A DNA stretch of 64,000 nucleotides from Limanda limanda (GCF_963576545.1 NC_083644.1:27097393-27161392), one strand, 5' to 3'; shown: positions 35,730 to 50,197, counted from the first letter of the stretch. Made by a program: numbers and translations. Notes: generated by a model not told the origin, from the sequence alone.

Positions 35730-38700
35730 GTGTGTGCCATGATCAAAATACCACATATCCCAGCAGCAAGATACAGACACATTGATGTATTATTTATGGT
35801 TTCTTCAGTGACAGGATCCCACTGAATCCCAACCCGCAGAGTCACATGACGCTTCCAAGGAGTTTCCCTGCCCTTGCGAATACGCATGTAAAAGGTAACC
35901 TGGCTGTCTGACTGGAGCACGGACAGTTAACTGTTCACATAAACTATGAAAATGTGCTGCAAGGTGCAAACAATGTTAACTAATAAACTATCATAATGTA
36001 CTTGTTGTCCAACACAATGATTTTCCAAAGAAACAAGAAGTGTGAGGGCATATAAACGGCTAGCGCTGGTCAGCTATCATGTGTGTAAAGGACACCTGCT
36101 CTGTTTCATCATGTGGAATTTACAATTAGTGAGCTGGTAAAGGGCAATTTCCTGGTCATAAACCTTTAAATATTTGACTTTACAAGTTGGGGAGCACATG
36201 AATGCACCATTAGCTCGCTTTGTGAGCTGCGTCCTTCAGGGGATCTGGGCTTAGTAATTTAGTCATTGACTTTATTATTGACACACACCTTTCAGCAGCT
36301 GAAGTCCTGAAACACACTCGCCGACTCTGGCAGCTGCGGCCGCCCATTGTGCATGGACATTTGTGTTCAGGTTGAAGTTAAGAATCAGGATTAGGTCTAT
36401 TGGCCCAGGAATAAATCTAATCAATGTAGGGTCCTTCTTAACAGTGCAACTAAAGGCTTCACGTAAGTGTGTGTGTGTGTGAGTGTGTGTATGTGTGGTA
36501 ATAAGTGTGGAAGATGAAATTGCACTGGCCTTTGCGGAGCGGAGTTAATTGTCTGATTGGGCAGCTCGGCTCCCTCCTGGATGGCTGTAAATTACGGATC
36601 CCCCGGCATATGTGAGGCTGCCGCAACACATACTTGACCTTCTCGAATAGACGGGAGCCAGATCGAGAGGAAGACGGAGAGCGAGAGAAAGGGACTCCTG
36701 TATGAGCGTGCATGCATGTCTGTGTGTGCGTGTGTGTGCGTCAGTGTATACTGACAATTTGTTTAATGCTAAAGTGGACAGCTGGGCCGCCAGCTCTCTC
36801 TTTGGAAAGCTAAAAGCCTCTTTCATTTAGAGAGTTGGAGAGATGGAAAAGAGTCAGACAAACAGAGAATGAGTGAGAGCACAATTGAGCACAGGCTGCC
36901 CAGTCAGGAAGGAAAATGAAATGAGACAGATGTTTATTTCCACTTCTTAGCTCATATAATTAAATATATAGATTGAAAAGAACAGAAATTAGACATGACA
37001 AACCCTGAAGCTGTCATATTATAAAAATTAAGCCTTTTTTACGTCTTCTTTTTGGTATTATTCTGTTTTCTTAGGTCAGAGCTGATATTAGGCCACAAAT
37101 ATTAACTAGCAACATGTGTGTGTTTGCCTGCGTGTGGGTACTTTGCATATATACACATATATATGTAGCTTTAACTCTAAAGCAACACAGAGATGCGTTT
37201 TCTGACCGGATGCCCATAAAAGATGACACAATCATATAAGCACTTTAAAAAACTACAAATCATTTGAAAAATAAACTTGTCCATCGTGTAAGGGTTTTAA
37301 ATTGTAACCTGGTTGAGTTTTGGGACAATATAAAAAATGTAGTTAATATAAGCGTTTTGTTCAGGTTTGTCTTATAACATTTTTAAAACAAGGGAATAAT
37401 CATGTGCACGGCTAAAAGCCAACGACCTGCTCTGCTGCCAGGACACAGGATCAAAGTGCAGTTTCCCTTGTTAAAGTCTGGCATTCTGTTGACCCATCCG
37501 TTCCCCCCCGACCTCCTGTTGTTTGTGGCTGCATAATCACGCCTAAGAGACACTTCCTCCTTTACTCACATCATAATAACTACTGCCCCTGGAGGCCTTT
37601 GTCACTTGAACGCAAGTAGTTTGGGTGCTTTTGCTGAAGTGACTCATGCTGTCATTCTGCTTGGCAGGACAAGCCTCTTTCATATACTCTGAGATATTTG
37701 CCGGGGAGTTATGGGGATGAAAGTTGCTCCGGATCCAGTTGAGCCAAGGTCAGTTGGAATTTGCTATTAATAATGAATTGTTGCGAAAAAATAATCTGGC
37801 TGAATCATCGCGGAAGTTGTAACAGCTCGCGGCAGGCCTCTTTCTGTCTAGCCCTGCTGTCCCAGCTGAAGGCTGGGTGTGGTGCAGCACTGCAGCAGGA
37901 AGGCAAACACCATCTCCATGACTTTGTTAAATCCTCATGAAAGTATCATGTAATAATAGGATTGTGTTCAGCTCACAGACATTTTGACATGCAGCATCAC
38001 AACTACTGTATGTAACCATGTGTTTTTCTCTGCTTCGTCTCTCTCCCTCCTTTTCACTCTCACACTTCCATCAGCGAACTTAAACACCATCAAATATGTC
38101 TTTGAAGAAAAGTTCTGTCAACTAACTTCCGAGAATTTTCATTGAGAGGGAGCAACTTGTGAAATTTCACAGCTCCTGACTTCAGTGGGTGGCCATTACA
38201 GTGTGCAGTTCAAGCTGTAATACGCTGCATTGAATGCGTCTTTCGTAAAGATGTATTCGGAACGTGTCAAAATGTGTGTAACTCTGTATTTATGTATGTG
38301 CATATTCTTTGACTGTGTGTCTGTTTGTTGGTGCAATGACTGCAACGTGAACTTCCGAATTATTCATCATATTCCTTAGAGACACCACAGGGAGCCCAGA
38401 ATAAGACTATTTATACCACAGAGACACCGTGCACTCCTTCACCACTCTGCATTTTAACTTGATGTGGACTGACTGGAGAGTTATCTGTAATGTAAATACT
38501 ACGCCACAAGCACTGACTCCACTTCCTTGTTCCCACCAGCAGTTAAACCAAACCTAACAGCTTTGTGGTGTGATGGTAGATGTACTCCATCCTGCATCGA
38601 TACTGCAATTAGTTCTGCCGCTCTGACTGGAGAGATTCCTGTGGACATTGCTGCCAACAAGAGCTGAATGAACCATCCTGTTACCCTCAAAATATCTCTC

Positions 38701-41700
38701 CAATGACTTTACTCTAAACTAACCTTTGACAGTATATATAAAAATGTCTTAGAATAATCAATATGAAATATTTGCAAATTTGAGAATGCAATTGATTTTT
38801 TTTTTTACAAACACAACTTTATTGTTCCCTAAATCAAACTTTATATTGCTCCAGTTTCTCTCTGTGTTCAGTATTCTCATAGTTGGCACAAGCACAGTAA
38901 AAGCCACAGCCTTTTATTGTGCTTAGACCTCTCCAGTAATTATTCATTCTGTGGTTTCTCTTCTGTGGAAGCATTAATCCACATTAATGCTCACTTTGTG
39001 GACTATGCACCTTTTGCCACTTATTTGCACTGAAGCCCAACTTGTGTTATGTAAGCAAAGCTCCAAGGTTTGTTTTTTTCGGTGCTGTATGCACTTATTT
39101 TTTTAACCCACTGTTTGAATCAATCAAGCTATCTACACAGGTTGTGTAGCGCACAGTGTATTTTTACTACATTCATTTGTAGTTACAGTTCTTGTGTTTT
39201 GGGCTATAAACACCTTAAAAGCACAGCTGATTCGCCTTGACATAAATCAGATTACAGGAATAGAACAAAAGGAAAAGAATTTGCTTAATGTGAAACAGTT
39301 TATGAAGTATTTGCATTATTTCGATGATTCCTTGAATTGTTCTGCCTCTCCATTGCACTATATATTAATAAAACAATCTGGAAAGGTTAATATCATGGTT
39401 ACAGCTTAGTTAATGCTCACTGCAACATGATCGTTAGATAACATGATTGTGTGGGATCACGATCAAGTTTGATTTGAGGGAGGAACTACTGTCTTCGCAA
39501 GCCATAAATGGCTGTACCAAGGTTGAGGATTTCTTTGAGCAAGTCCTTTTGGCTAAAATCAACTGTGAGTAATAACATCGTCATCACTGCCATCTCCCGT
39601 CAGACCTTTTGACAAAGCAAAGCGTTTCTGAACATTGCATATGGTTTGAGTATATGTTTTCAGTCATTTGTTTATTTCCCTCAAATTAATACAAAAGGTC
39701 AAATGTCCCTTGATTGGATTTCTATTCTCCTAATGTAGATGCTGTGTGTTATGCTTTAGTTCTAAGGTCCAGAGCAGTGACTAGATGTTTACTTGGACAC
39801 TGAACATGAGATAACCCAAATGATCTTTCAACCCTTTTGATTTGATTTGTACCTACATATCCTCCTCGTGTTAAATACCTGAAACGCTCTTTGCTTGTTT
39901 TCTCGTCAGGTAGTTTGTTTATGCACTAGCAGTCGGTGGAATATATCCGACCATTCTCGAGCAGAAACCATCAGAAACCCATGCCCAGCATCCCACACTC
40001 ATCCTGCACCCTCCTTTTAAGCAGACAGCATTAGCACACTCTAGGATGCCGACGTGAGTCTGTTCCTCCACCCTGTGTTGCATCTAAATATCCCAGCTGG
40101 TTCTCGCCTTCCTCTCGGTGGTGGCTGTCTGCTATATGCTGTTAGCAGGATTCAGTTGTGTTGGCTTTAACCCATCCAGCTATCTGCATGCTGTCTTGTT
40201 GACGCTGGCTCCTCGGCTCCATGTTAAGGGGACTCCTTTCAGCCCGGCTAATCCTTCACTTTTCAGGCTAATCCCACTCATTCACGCTGCTCTCGCTCTC
40301 CCCTCGCTCTCTTCTTCTCTACACGGAGCTCGTTTACTCAATCTCTCTCACTTTTAACAGTCCCCCTTTCTGTGTCTTTTTTTTTTTTTACTGTAGCCAT
40401 CTGTGGCATTTGGCTGTGTCTCTCTCTTGCTGTGACATCTCCTCTCACCTGGTTGTCTCATGTTTTACTCACTGTAAATGCTCATCCTTTTATTTACCTG
40501 AACTGCAGAGAGAATCAGGCCCTTATTTAAAAAGGTGGATATTCAGCTTTTAATGCGAAATGTAATTCTATCCTTTGGTTTATTTGTTTATGTATATACA
40601 GATGATGTTATATGTAACCTATGAATGGTTTCACTATTCAAGAGGTGGCAATAACACACAAAGAAATGCTGCAATGCACAAACAAAGACAAGGAAGATGG
40701 AGCTCACTTGCAGGCACAGACAATTCAATAACCACATTTCATAGTTAGTTGTTGTTAGTTATTTGTGGAGTTAAGCACTGCATGTTTGCTTATAAGACTC
40801 AGACTGTGAATGTGAAGGTAAGAGGTTTATAATATCACTATCCAATTGATAGGACACCGGTAAATTTGACTATACTTAAAAATTGTGTGTGCATTCCATT
40901 GTATAAGTGTGTTGCTTATACAATACAATCATATTCTTATGATGTGTATGACAAACCGTGTCCAATATCCAAATGGTAAGTAGGCTCACTTTCATATTTT
41001 ATAAGTATAACAAGAACAAGGCTTGTCTCTGTTCTGGGATGATATTGGTATAAAAACGCATCATAAATGTCTTTGACATTGCTGCAGCCAATAGGACAGA
41101 ATCAAATTTAAAAACGAAGGGAGACGACAGGAGGGAGCCCTTCTTCACAGAAGCAGACTTCTGCTGAGTGCTGGTTGTCTACAATAATGAGGGTCACCCC
41201 TTAATGGATATAATAGAACAGTCTGCGCCTTGGCCCCTGGCCCCAAACACATTGGAGGGATGAAACCAGGTGTCTCATCAGACCATGGTGGAAGTGGCAA
41301 CTCCCCACAGGCTACATTTGTTTAGGATCTGTCTTAATGAGTCAACGTTAAACCACTGTGTTGCCGAAGAGACACAATGGTGTGGTATTCTGATCATTGT
41401 GGGATTAGCACATGACTCAGAAGCAACAAACTGCGCAACACTGCTCAAGAAGTAAACACGGCTAAGTCATTACCTCTGAGAAGAATCTATATTTCTCATG
41501 TACAACATCATCATGGAGAAACCAAATAGGTTTGTGGGTCTCTGGACACCTTACCCTCTTCTAATTGCTGATGCTGTTTGCCAAGAGAATTGATTGGTCA
41601 CTCAGGAGTCTCATTACTCATGTTGATCTGTTATGTGGAAAACAATCTGCTCCAGAGCAGGTTAGGTTTGCACCATCGGTTACCACGGCAATATACCAAG

Positions 41701-42830
41701 GTTTGACCCTGAAAAAACACTGTTTAACCTAAATCGAGGAACAGTTATTGTAAATGAGTGCAGAATTTATGATGTACTTACTGATTTTGTTTGCTTTGTC
41801 AGATGATGAAACAACTAATATGAATATGTGATTCAGATTAAAGAGTTAAGGTGATGCCAGACTGTGCAACACAAGCAGGGAGGAGAGCATGAAAGGATTA
41901 AACGTGTGATGAGGTCAGATTGACTTGGCTATCCATTTGTAGTAATAGAAAATAACAAACAAATGTTAGCTTGTATATATGTGTGTGTGTATTTCTTTCT
42001 AATAAAAGCATCAGGTGTTTGGGTTGAGTTGCAGCAGTGATGGAATTAGAGAATAAAACACAGTCAGAAATCCTGTCAGGATTCAAGGAATCTTTGTTCG
42101 AATGAAAATAACGGTTGTAGTATTTATTCAGTTTGATAAACTAACCCTGTGAGTGTTATAGCTGTGTGGAGTGTGGACGTATGAAAAATCTGGAACAGCA
42201 AAATAATTTAACTGATGTGTAAAATATTAACAATACACTGTTTCTGAATGTGTACAGGAAGCTGATATATAATCCGGTTCAAAGTAGACACTGTGATCAT
42301 AATTCTGCTATGCATGAGTATCTAAATTTGTTTTTCATGTTATCAATGGACAATTGAAAGTTCCAGTCTGCATACTGTTTTATATTTAAATGCCAATTGG
42401 CTTTCAAAAACAAACCCAGTTCGACCTTAGACTTCACTCACAGGGGTCAAGTGTGTGGTGTATCATTTTACTTTTTGATTTAATTCAATAAATACATAAA
42501 TCTGTGAATAATATTGATTTCTTCCAGCTTTTTTTCTTTTTTTCTCCAGCAGCTTCACTCTTTGCAGTGGAGCCAGTATTACAGGTCATCTGGGAAAGGC
42601 CGGGGGACGTTGTTGCTCTTTAAGCACTCTGATGTTATGTCAGGCTCTTGTTGCCATGTTGGGAGGACTATTAGACAGACAGCCCACCCATGTGTTGATT
42701 TGAGAAGCCACTCACACGGCTTTCTGAGGCTAAAAGCCCTGCATGTTGCCGCAGCCCACTCACCATCACACCGCTGGGTGGGTCAACACAGCGAGAGTGG
42801 AAGTTACAGAAAGAGGCAGTAGACGTCAAT
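35730..42830. other. Seven kilobases without recognised gene or mobile element
   Basis: Almost free of microsatellites and recognisable elements, unlike the rest of the window. Only short (GT)n runs at 36466-36496 and 36717-36740 are seen. Blocks at 36500-36690 and 37680-37900 have high complexity and no repeat character. They are candidates for conserved non-coding elements, which I cannot test by eye. ORFs are short and domain-free. Confidence 0.5.
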
Positions 42831-42839
42831 GCACTAATC

Positions 42840-43092
42840 CAGAGGCCTTCAACAGGGGGTCTGCGAGCCCTAGGGGGTCCGCGGAGGTACTGCAGGTACA
42901 CGAAATCTAGGGTCACGAAATCTTTGGCTGATTAGACAATTTTTTTAATTTTTTATAATTTTTTATTAGCTATGGCACTAGGCCCAGTTTAATATAAAAC
43001 ACAATTTTATACAATATATATAGTAGGGGGTCCCTGCTCCATCTCTCCACCAGTTTGGGGGTCCTTGGCCTGAAAAACATTGAAGACCCCTG
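42840..43092. mobile_element. hAT-type MITE (253 bp)
   Basis: The right end TTGAAGACCCCTG and left end CAGAGGCCTTCAAC are degenerate inverted termini. They are flanked by identical 8-bp duplications CACTAATC (42832-42839 and 43093-43100). The GGGGGTCCGCGG and GGGGGTCCTTGG motifs near the two ends form subterminal repeats, and the centre is AT-rich. No coding capacity. Confidence 0.85.
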
Positions 43093-43184
43093 CACTAATC
43101 TACAGAGTTTTTAGTTTTTGCTTCAATGGTTACAAGAGCACCTTGTGTTTAAAGATTTCTATTCACACATGTTGATAATGGTTT

Positions 43185-43260
43185 GAATGTATAGCTCTTT
43201 CCAGTCAAATCAACCACTTAAAGCTTTGCAGGACATTCATACATTCACACAGCACTAAGC
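43185..43260 (-). mobile_element. Possible decayed SINE tail
   Basis: AGCTCTTTCCAGTCAAATCA and ACCACTTAAAGCTTTGCAGG weakly follow the tail segment of the SINE at 35499-35721, including the CATTCATACATTCACACAGC that follows. Head not recognisable. Confidence 0.35.
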
Positions 43261-43617
43261 CATAGTGAACTACGGCTCGGGCAACACATTTACTGCTAAT
43301 GTCAAACTGCCTGCTATTGACTGGGGCTGTTTGTGTTTCCACCACTCCTGCTCGAACAAGCACCTAATATTAATTTTCACCTCAGTGATAATTGCCATAA
43401 AAACACTGCATTCATGGAACAAACCAAGGTCATAGCCCTCCCCGTATGCATGCACACACGCAGACACACATTACTCCAAAGTCCTCTCCTCAGAAACACA
43501 CTGTTGAGCAGATAATGACACTGACACACTAGGTGGTTACAGAGAAAAACAGGAGGACTGTCAGCGGGAAGGACATACAAGACAAGTAAGGAGCTGTCAA
43601 AGAGGACTGCATATACT

Positions 43618-43720
43618 CAGTTGTCAGTTTATTAGGTACATCTAGTTAAAACTAATGCAGTCCAATACTACAGTCCTGTAATAAATCCTCCCTTCATGAA
43701 GGTTATAATGTTTCATTAGG
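43618..43720 (+). repeat. Teleost interspersed repeat fragment
   Basis: TCAGTTTATTAGGTACATCT, then AAAACTAATGCAGTCCAATA and CTTCATGAAGGTTATAATGT form a sequence I recognise as dispersed in many fish genomes. Its class is uncertain to me (probably a DNA transposon end). No terminal repeats or duplication found. Confidence 0.45.
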
Positions 43721-43729
43721 ATAGCCTGG

Positions 43730-45127
43730 CTGAGCCCATGCCGATGAGAAAGTCAATACGACATGACAGCACTGGCATATAAGTAGGTAACAGTTCTGAA
43801 TCAAAAGGCACTCCATGACAACCTACAGCCCATTACCTGAGCTATGAACAGACATGGACATGAGGCATTTCTTACAGTTACTCTATTTCTATTTCTACTT
43901 TTTGACATTGCTTTCAAATTTACAGATAAATACGCGTACCTACCAAAAATACTACATAAAATAACAGCAACCCTAAAAGACACAGGTACAAGCAAGTCTC
44001 TATTGTCTGTTTTTCCCTTCATGTCTAAGCAAAGCTCCCTTTTATTAGCATCTTACCAGTGGTGTAAGACATTTTACCTGCAATATACCAAATTCCATTA
44101 TGACACATTTACAGTCATCCTATTTCTCTTTTGCGCCCCTTTCCCTTCTGCCCATCCACAGTAATAACTGAGCAATCATTTCTGTGTTTGAATTATGCAG
44201 GTGTCAACATGACTGAAGCACACAGCCTATGTCTTAGGCCCAGCTACACCCAGCCATCACAAAATGAAGAATTATTTATTTATTGTCATGTTTCCGAGAA
44301 TATTTACAATGGACATCCCAGGAACATAGTTCTCAGACATAATAACTAAATGAGTTAATCATATATGTAAAGGTTACCTTTCTACTGCAAATTACTACAG
44401 GTCTGTCTCTGCTCTTGTTGTTGTTGAGCTATTAAATACAATTACCAAAGCATTCATATCTTTTTCTGCTTCTCACCGCTGCTGAGGTATATGGACCCTG
44501 AGGATACATCAAGACAATGTTTAACCTCCTCTTATTATCTCCAAATGGAAATGCACATATTGCACATAGGAAACCAGGACATAAACAAAGAGAGGCCTCA
44601 ATATTTCACCAAACTGGAAGATAATTCCAAAAGAGACAAAAAAGATTCCAACAGACAGCCCTATAAATCTATAAAATGGTATAAGAAGCCATAGGACAGC
44701 TGAATGAAGCCATTAAACACCCATTAGATGGCAATGAGACATCCAAGGGAAGCAGGGCAGGCAACAGGTGGAGGAAGAAGAAAAGAGTCGTAATATCTTT
44801 CTCATTAAGTATTTAACATCCATCTTGCTCCTGTCAACTGTGACACAAAGTTTGGAAGATGAAGACATTTCAATTGATGAATGTCGTCCATCTGTAATCG
44901 GTAAGTGGTATGAGACAAGGTAATGGTGGACAGGCTGTTCGATGCCAGTGGCCTGTGTGGTGATACCATCAGAGGTGACCGCTCGGCCTGCCTGCAGGGA
45001 GATCCGTGTGAAGCATCGTGGCAAGAACAACCACCTTGTCAAAACTGCGATTCGCTGTCGCTCTCTGCACAGTCATGAGATTAAGGTTAAGCTGTGCCAA
45101 AAACCACTGTCAAAACAGGATCAGTGT

Positions 45128-45184
<57 letters not shown>

Positions 45185-48100
45185 GCCATAACAGCGTTAT
45201 TCCTCAACAGGCAGCTCTGGGCAGTTGTGAGACCTATTCCTCCCTGTAGCCAGGGAGTTAAATCAGAAGCCTCACTTTCACACCCAAACACATATCACAA
45301 ACATGAAGCGGCAAAACACAACTCATGCATAGAATTACACCATGCTCACTGTCACATTCATTTCATTTGCCTTTCTTCAACAAATCTCATTACTTCTGGA
45401 GGGTTTGAGGATATTATGAAGTAAAGGTGAGTCTTTGTCACCTGGTTGAGTGGATAACATTGTGGAGAATTCTTGCTGGGCTTGATTCAAAGCTAAGGTT
45501 TCTTTCTTGTCTACCACTTCTATATTCTTCACACTTCATTTAAAGCTTTCAGTAGAATTTCAAAAGTCATTGAAAACTTAGTTCCTCAGTTTCCTCACAT
45601 CGATGATTATTAATCAGACACTTTGTTTATATACCCTTTATTCTCCCATCACTGATAATTACAGGATAATTGGTTCCTAATGGATTATGTTAAGAGGCCA
45701 TAAAAACCAACATTTTCACAGCAAATACAATTCTTTAACATTGTTTCATGCTTTCAATCCATAACTCTAGAGGACTCAAAAGAATACTCACACCTGTTCA
45801 TTCCAGTGTCTAACAATCTCCTTGGGTGTCAGACAGTTTCAACCCTAAGCCCACTCAATTTCCAAATAGATGTGAAGTGGCTGTGGATATTTGTCTGTTT
45901 GGTTGTCTCGACTCGGACGCTATACATAGAGCACGTGGGTTGAGATGAGTATGGTGAGTGAGTAAACTCACTTGTTTATTGTTTAACCTCAAACTGAGAT
46001 ATAGATGAATAATCACACACCCACATTCCCATTTTGGTGGAATTCAATACAGTTGTTCTCCTTTCAAAATGTTGACCTTGTGCTGGATATTCTAAGCTGA
46101 ACATATATTTCTCATCTGAACACTACAGTTGGCCAAGTTGTTCTTAATAATCAGAAGTCTTCACTGACCGACTGGCCTTAAGTGAATTCAGAGCTACATT
46201 ATTCTGAGGTGCGTGGTAGAGCTGAGTTGGCTTGACATCAGGACACTTCATTATTCAGATATGCAGCTGATGGCCTGTTATCTGAACAGTGTGTCTGGCA
46301 TCCATTTTGTGCTCCAGTGGGTCCGTTGTTCGGCAGCAGTTCAGTCACTGCTGTGCCCTGCTGTGAAACACTTACAACTTTGATCCTTAATTGACAGAAA
46401 TTGCTTTACAGAAGGATACAGAGGAAACACAGAGAGCGAGTTGGAGGGGATGAATTTTACTCTGATCTTTGGGATTTAAGTGTTTTTTGGTTATTTAATC
46501 AACAGCATATTTGCTGGAGAATAGTCTATTGCCATTCACGAATGTTGCAATTCAGATAAACACATATTTCAGGTGAACTAAAGTGAATCACTACATGAAA
46601 TTATCCTTTCATTTCTCAGTTGATTTACACTATGTTCACCAACTCACAGAGTGAGTGATTGAATCTTTTTTTTTTTCTTTTGCAGTGATACACTAATATA
46701 GATTCCGTCATCGGAGCAAATGGATAATGTGGCAGAGAAATGGCACAAGACTAGATATATTTATGTCTAATTCCTCATGTGATTGACAAAGTTCAAGAGT
46801 TATGCCAAACTTTAAAAAAAAACGCATTCACCTTGGATATTCAGCTTTTAAAAATCAAGAATTATAAAAAGAGCTTGTTAAAGTGACAGCACGTCTGATT
46901 CTGGAAGCCAGGGATCATGAGGAATATACAGTATACTCTGGCTACGCTTCCCTTCAGTTAGAGGGACAACACATCTGGAGCTAGTCAAGCACTGAACAAG
47001 TCTGTCATCAAATATTTTAATTAACTAGTTCTAGTTAGACAGGACATATCAATCTGGCTAAGTTTAATATAAATGTACCATCTACACTGGGCCCTATTAA
47101 TCTATGAATATAGAACATTTTTGTTTTGCTTTCATCTCCTACTTTCCTTTGCTAAAGATTGTATTTAGGAAAAAAATTAAAAAACACACTGGCAATCTTT
47201 AAAGTAAATGTTTTATGATTTGGCCACAGGTTAAATCACATTATTAAATTTGTATGTGCTGATCTAATGGGAAAAAAAGGAGGTCAGACAGAAATTCAGA
47301 GGGACAAAGTTAAGGGAAAGTTTCACAGAGTTAGGCTGATGGTGAGGGTGTATTTTTGGACTTCGAAAGACTGTTGGGTTTGGGGGGACATGAAGGCAGG
47401 ACTAGGAGAAAAGAGGAGACAAGGTAAATCAAGAAGTCCAGATATGATGCCAAGCCTAATTAACTTTACCTCAGAGAGAACGGCACTGAGAAACCCTCCA
47501 ATCCACAATGACTCGATGGAGGGGAAATGACTCTCTGGAGGCCAATGGCACAACAAAACCCCAATCTGTCCAAAAGGTACCTACTCACATATGGCTCAGT
47601 CTGTATGTGTGCCCTTGTCCCACATTGACATGATGCAACACACACACACACACATCCAGGTGAAATAAGCCTATCGAGAGACCCAACACAGACAAGCAAA
47701 CAGACACATTTCTGAAATCGTATCCATTTTCATCGTCATGTCTATATATTGTCCCTATTGTCCATGGTTAAACCAAAGCCCCAAGCCCCAGACCAAAATT
47801 ACTTATCTTTGAAACAGATATTTGGTGCATTAATGACATTAAACTATCAAACTGCTGTGAATAAATGTTCATCTCTACATGTTCCCTTTTTGGCTTCTTA
47901 CTTTATTTTTCTGGTTCCATTTTTTCAGCTCAGGCACTGATTGAGAACTGTGTGATCCTGCCAAGAGACAGCACATAAGAAAGAGCTTATATGGTTTGCA
48001 ACCACAGGAAATGGCAAATGGCCTAATACTGGACTTAGTGTTGGTATTTTAATCATTTGCCTACCTCCTAATCTCGTTTACACCCCCTTTATTCTTTCTC

Positions 48101-48640
48101 CCTCTTCCATCTCATTTTTTTACCTCTGTCCTCCTTCCCTTGTGTACTCTTTAAACCCTCAAACCATTTAACCTGGCTCTGTTTTTCTGCTTCATTACCC
48201 CACCTTGTCCATCACAATGTACAATTTTCCCATCTGCTGTAGTTCCTCTGGCTTCCCTCCTGCAGTGCCTTATACGTATTTTGTTCCTCCATCTGTCTGT
48301 CCATCTCTTACTTTTATGTTCCCTCCCATCATGCCAGATTCCATAGAGTGCTTAAAAGCCCAGAGGATCTGGGCAGGACAGTAATCAGCCACTCAGAGAT
48401 TTATAGCAGTGAGTTAAGCATAGTACCTGTCATTACCCGTTCTCGTACTCTTACTTCCTTGACTTTTCTTGTGCAGTAAAGAAAACAAGGAATTATCTCA
48501 GAGAGATGCTGCACCTGCACTGCAAGGCGTCTTAAATATTCAACATGTGCTACATTGTTTAAAGAGATAAAAAAAACAACACAAAGTGCAGGGGAATCAT
48601 ACTGATTGATAGGGTTAGGTAGCGTTCACATTTGAACGGA
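43730..48640. other. Gene-free stretch
   Basis: About 4.9 kb with no gene. It contains the (GT)n tract at 45131-45183. A stretch at about 44860-45110 is open on both strands (109 and 160 codons), but the longer frame runs through the (GT)n repeat and neither has a motif that I know. Confidence 0.5.
45131..45183. repeat. (GT)n microsatellite
   Basis: About 53 bp of uninterrupted GT units. Confidence 0.97.
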
Positions 48641-48867
48641 TACCGGTAGCTTTTTCGGTTCTTAACTCTTTCTGCTGAAAACATGAAGCCATTCCAAGTT
48701 AAATTTGAATGTCAGACACTTGGATGACTCCACAGGAGTTGGAGGCATTTTTTTTCTGTTGTCTTTTTTCTGTTTGAAAAATCAGTCCCCTGTTACTTCA
48801 GTAGTGTTGGATTTGGCTGCAACGCTGTTTACCCCTGAAACTCTTAAACTTAGTGGACTCAAACACT

Positions 48868-49118
48868 TCACCCACCCCTACATCAGTATAGTGGTGAGCA
48901 GGGCCGGGTCTAGACAGGCATGTATGAGGGGGCAGCCACAAATCTTGAGGGGGCATTGTGCTTTATTATATTATTATTATTATAAATTGGGATTTAGTTT
49001 GAGGGGGCACAACATTTATTTGAGGGGGCCAGGCCCCCTCTTGCCCCTGCCTAGACCCGGCCCTGGTGGTGAGTAGATAATGAGTGATTTACATTTTTGG
49101 TTGAACTATCCCTTTAAA
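48868..49118 (+). repeat. Older interspersed repeat interrupted by a hAT MITE
   Basis: CACTTCACCCACCCCTACAT on the left and GAGTAGATAATGAGTGATTT followed by TTTTTGGTTGAACTATCCCT on the right are adjoining pieces of a repeat common in fish, whose right end is TGAACTATCCCTTTAA. The 167-bp hAT element at 48899-49065 sits between them. The left boundary of the older repeat is unclear. Confidence 0.55.
48899..49065. mobile_element. hAT-type MITE (167 bp)
   Basis: Inverted termini CAGGGCCGGGTCTAG and CTAGACCCGGCCCTG are perfect. The identical 8-bp flanks GTGGTGAG (48891-48898 and 49066-49073) are the target duplication. Several GAGGGGGC units lie inside both ends. Too short to code. It is inserted into an older repeat, giving a relative age. 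Confidence 0.92.
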
Positions 49119-49129
49119 AGAGTTTGGTA

Positions 49130-50190
49130 CCCAACCCTACTTTAGAAATTATAAAACATATAACAGAAACTGTATTTCACCTCACTGCACACCATAGAAA
49201 AGGGAGCAGCATACATTTTTATGTATTAATGGTTATTTCTATTTCATGACAAGATGTGTAGCGCCTCTGGCAATGTTCATGTAGCTCAGGTGCAGGCTGT
49301 AAACTTTACCCAACTTTTACCCCTGAGCATTTGGTGAGAGCAGCAAGGAAAAAGTAAAATTGTTCACGGGTACAAACCTCGAGTAACCAGACTCATGGGT
49401 AGGTCATCTGCCATGACCGGTTAGAGTTGGATCGAGGCAGATGGTCCACTGCACCCTTGACAAAGGCAAGGATCTTTATAGTAGCAAGTTAATCCAGTGA
49501 GACGGATCATGTTTATTTTTTTCAATGCATTGGAGTCACAGTGCCAAGTGTAGTCACTGCATTCACTTGACTGTTCGGCATGGCCAGTCGCAGTGTGAAC
49601 ACAAGCGCCTGCCAAATGGGACATGGTTTTTCATGTCAAGTAGTGTACGGTGAAGAGAGGCCAGAGACTCGGTTTTAAGTAAAGCAATCTGCATTGACCC
49701 AAGGAGAATCTGGCACTGCTCAGGGTCAAACATAAACACAGAATGATTTTTGGCTCCTGTGCTGATCTAATATTACCTTCTCCCGTTCAAATAAATAGGC
49801 CAAGGCTCTCAAGTGCTATCCACCTCGACTCAAGCACACAATATGGACACAATGGTAGTTCTGTACTGCGGCACATTATGAAGGAGCGCAGAGATTCACA
49901 ATACCCAGAGCTCATAATAAATATAAGGCTCTCATGCTTTTCAGTTCATTGAGAACGGGGGCTGTTCATGGCTGAGGTAAGTTAAGTACCATGAATTTGT
50001 AAAACTTCACTTGTTATCACCAAAGTGCAGCGCTAGCATAATGCTGTTGGCAGTAATTGAGTTGGTGAACAAATTATTTAATGCATGCACTGACTGGGTC
50101 CCTGCACTCAGAGAACCACTGAGCTGTGGTACGTCCTGGTGTATAGATGCTGTACTGAACACACAACCACCCCCAAGCTGATTTATGCTC
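49130..50190. other. Gene-free stretch
   Basis: No gene, RNA gene or element recognised. Confidence 0.55.
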
Positions 50191-50197
50191 ATGTGAA

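Noticed and set aside
44942..45424. 160-codon plus-strand frame
   Set aside because: Runs through the (GT)n tract; the part before it has no recognised motif and an antisense frame is equally open.
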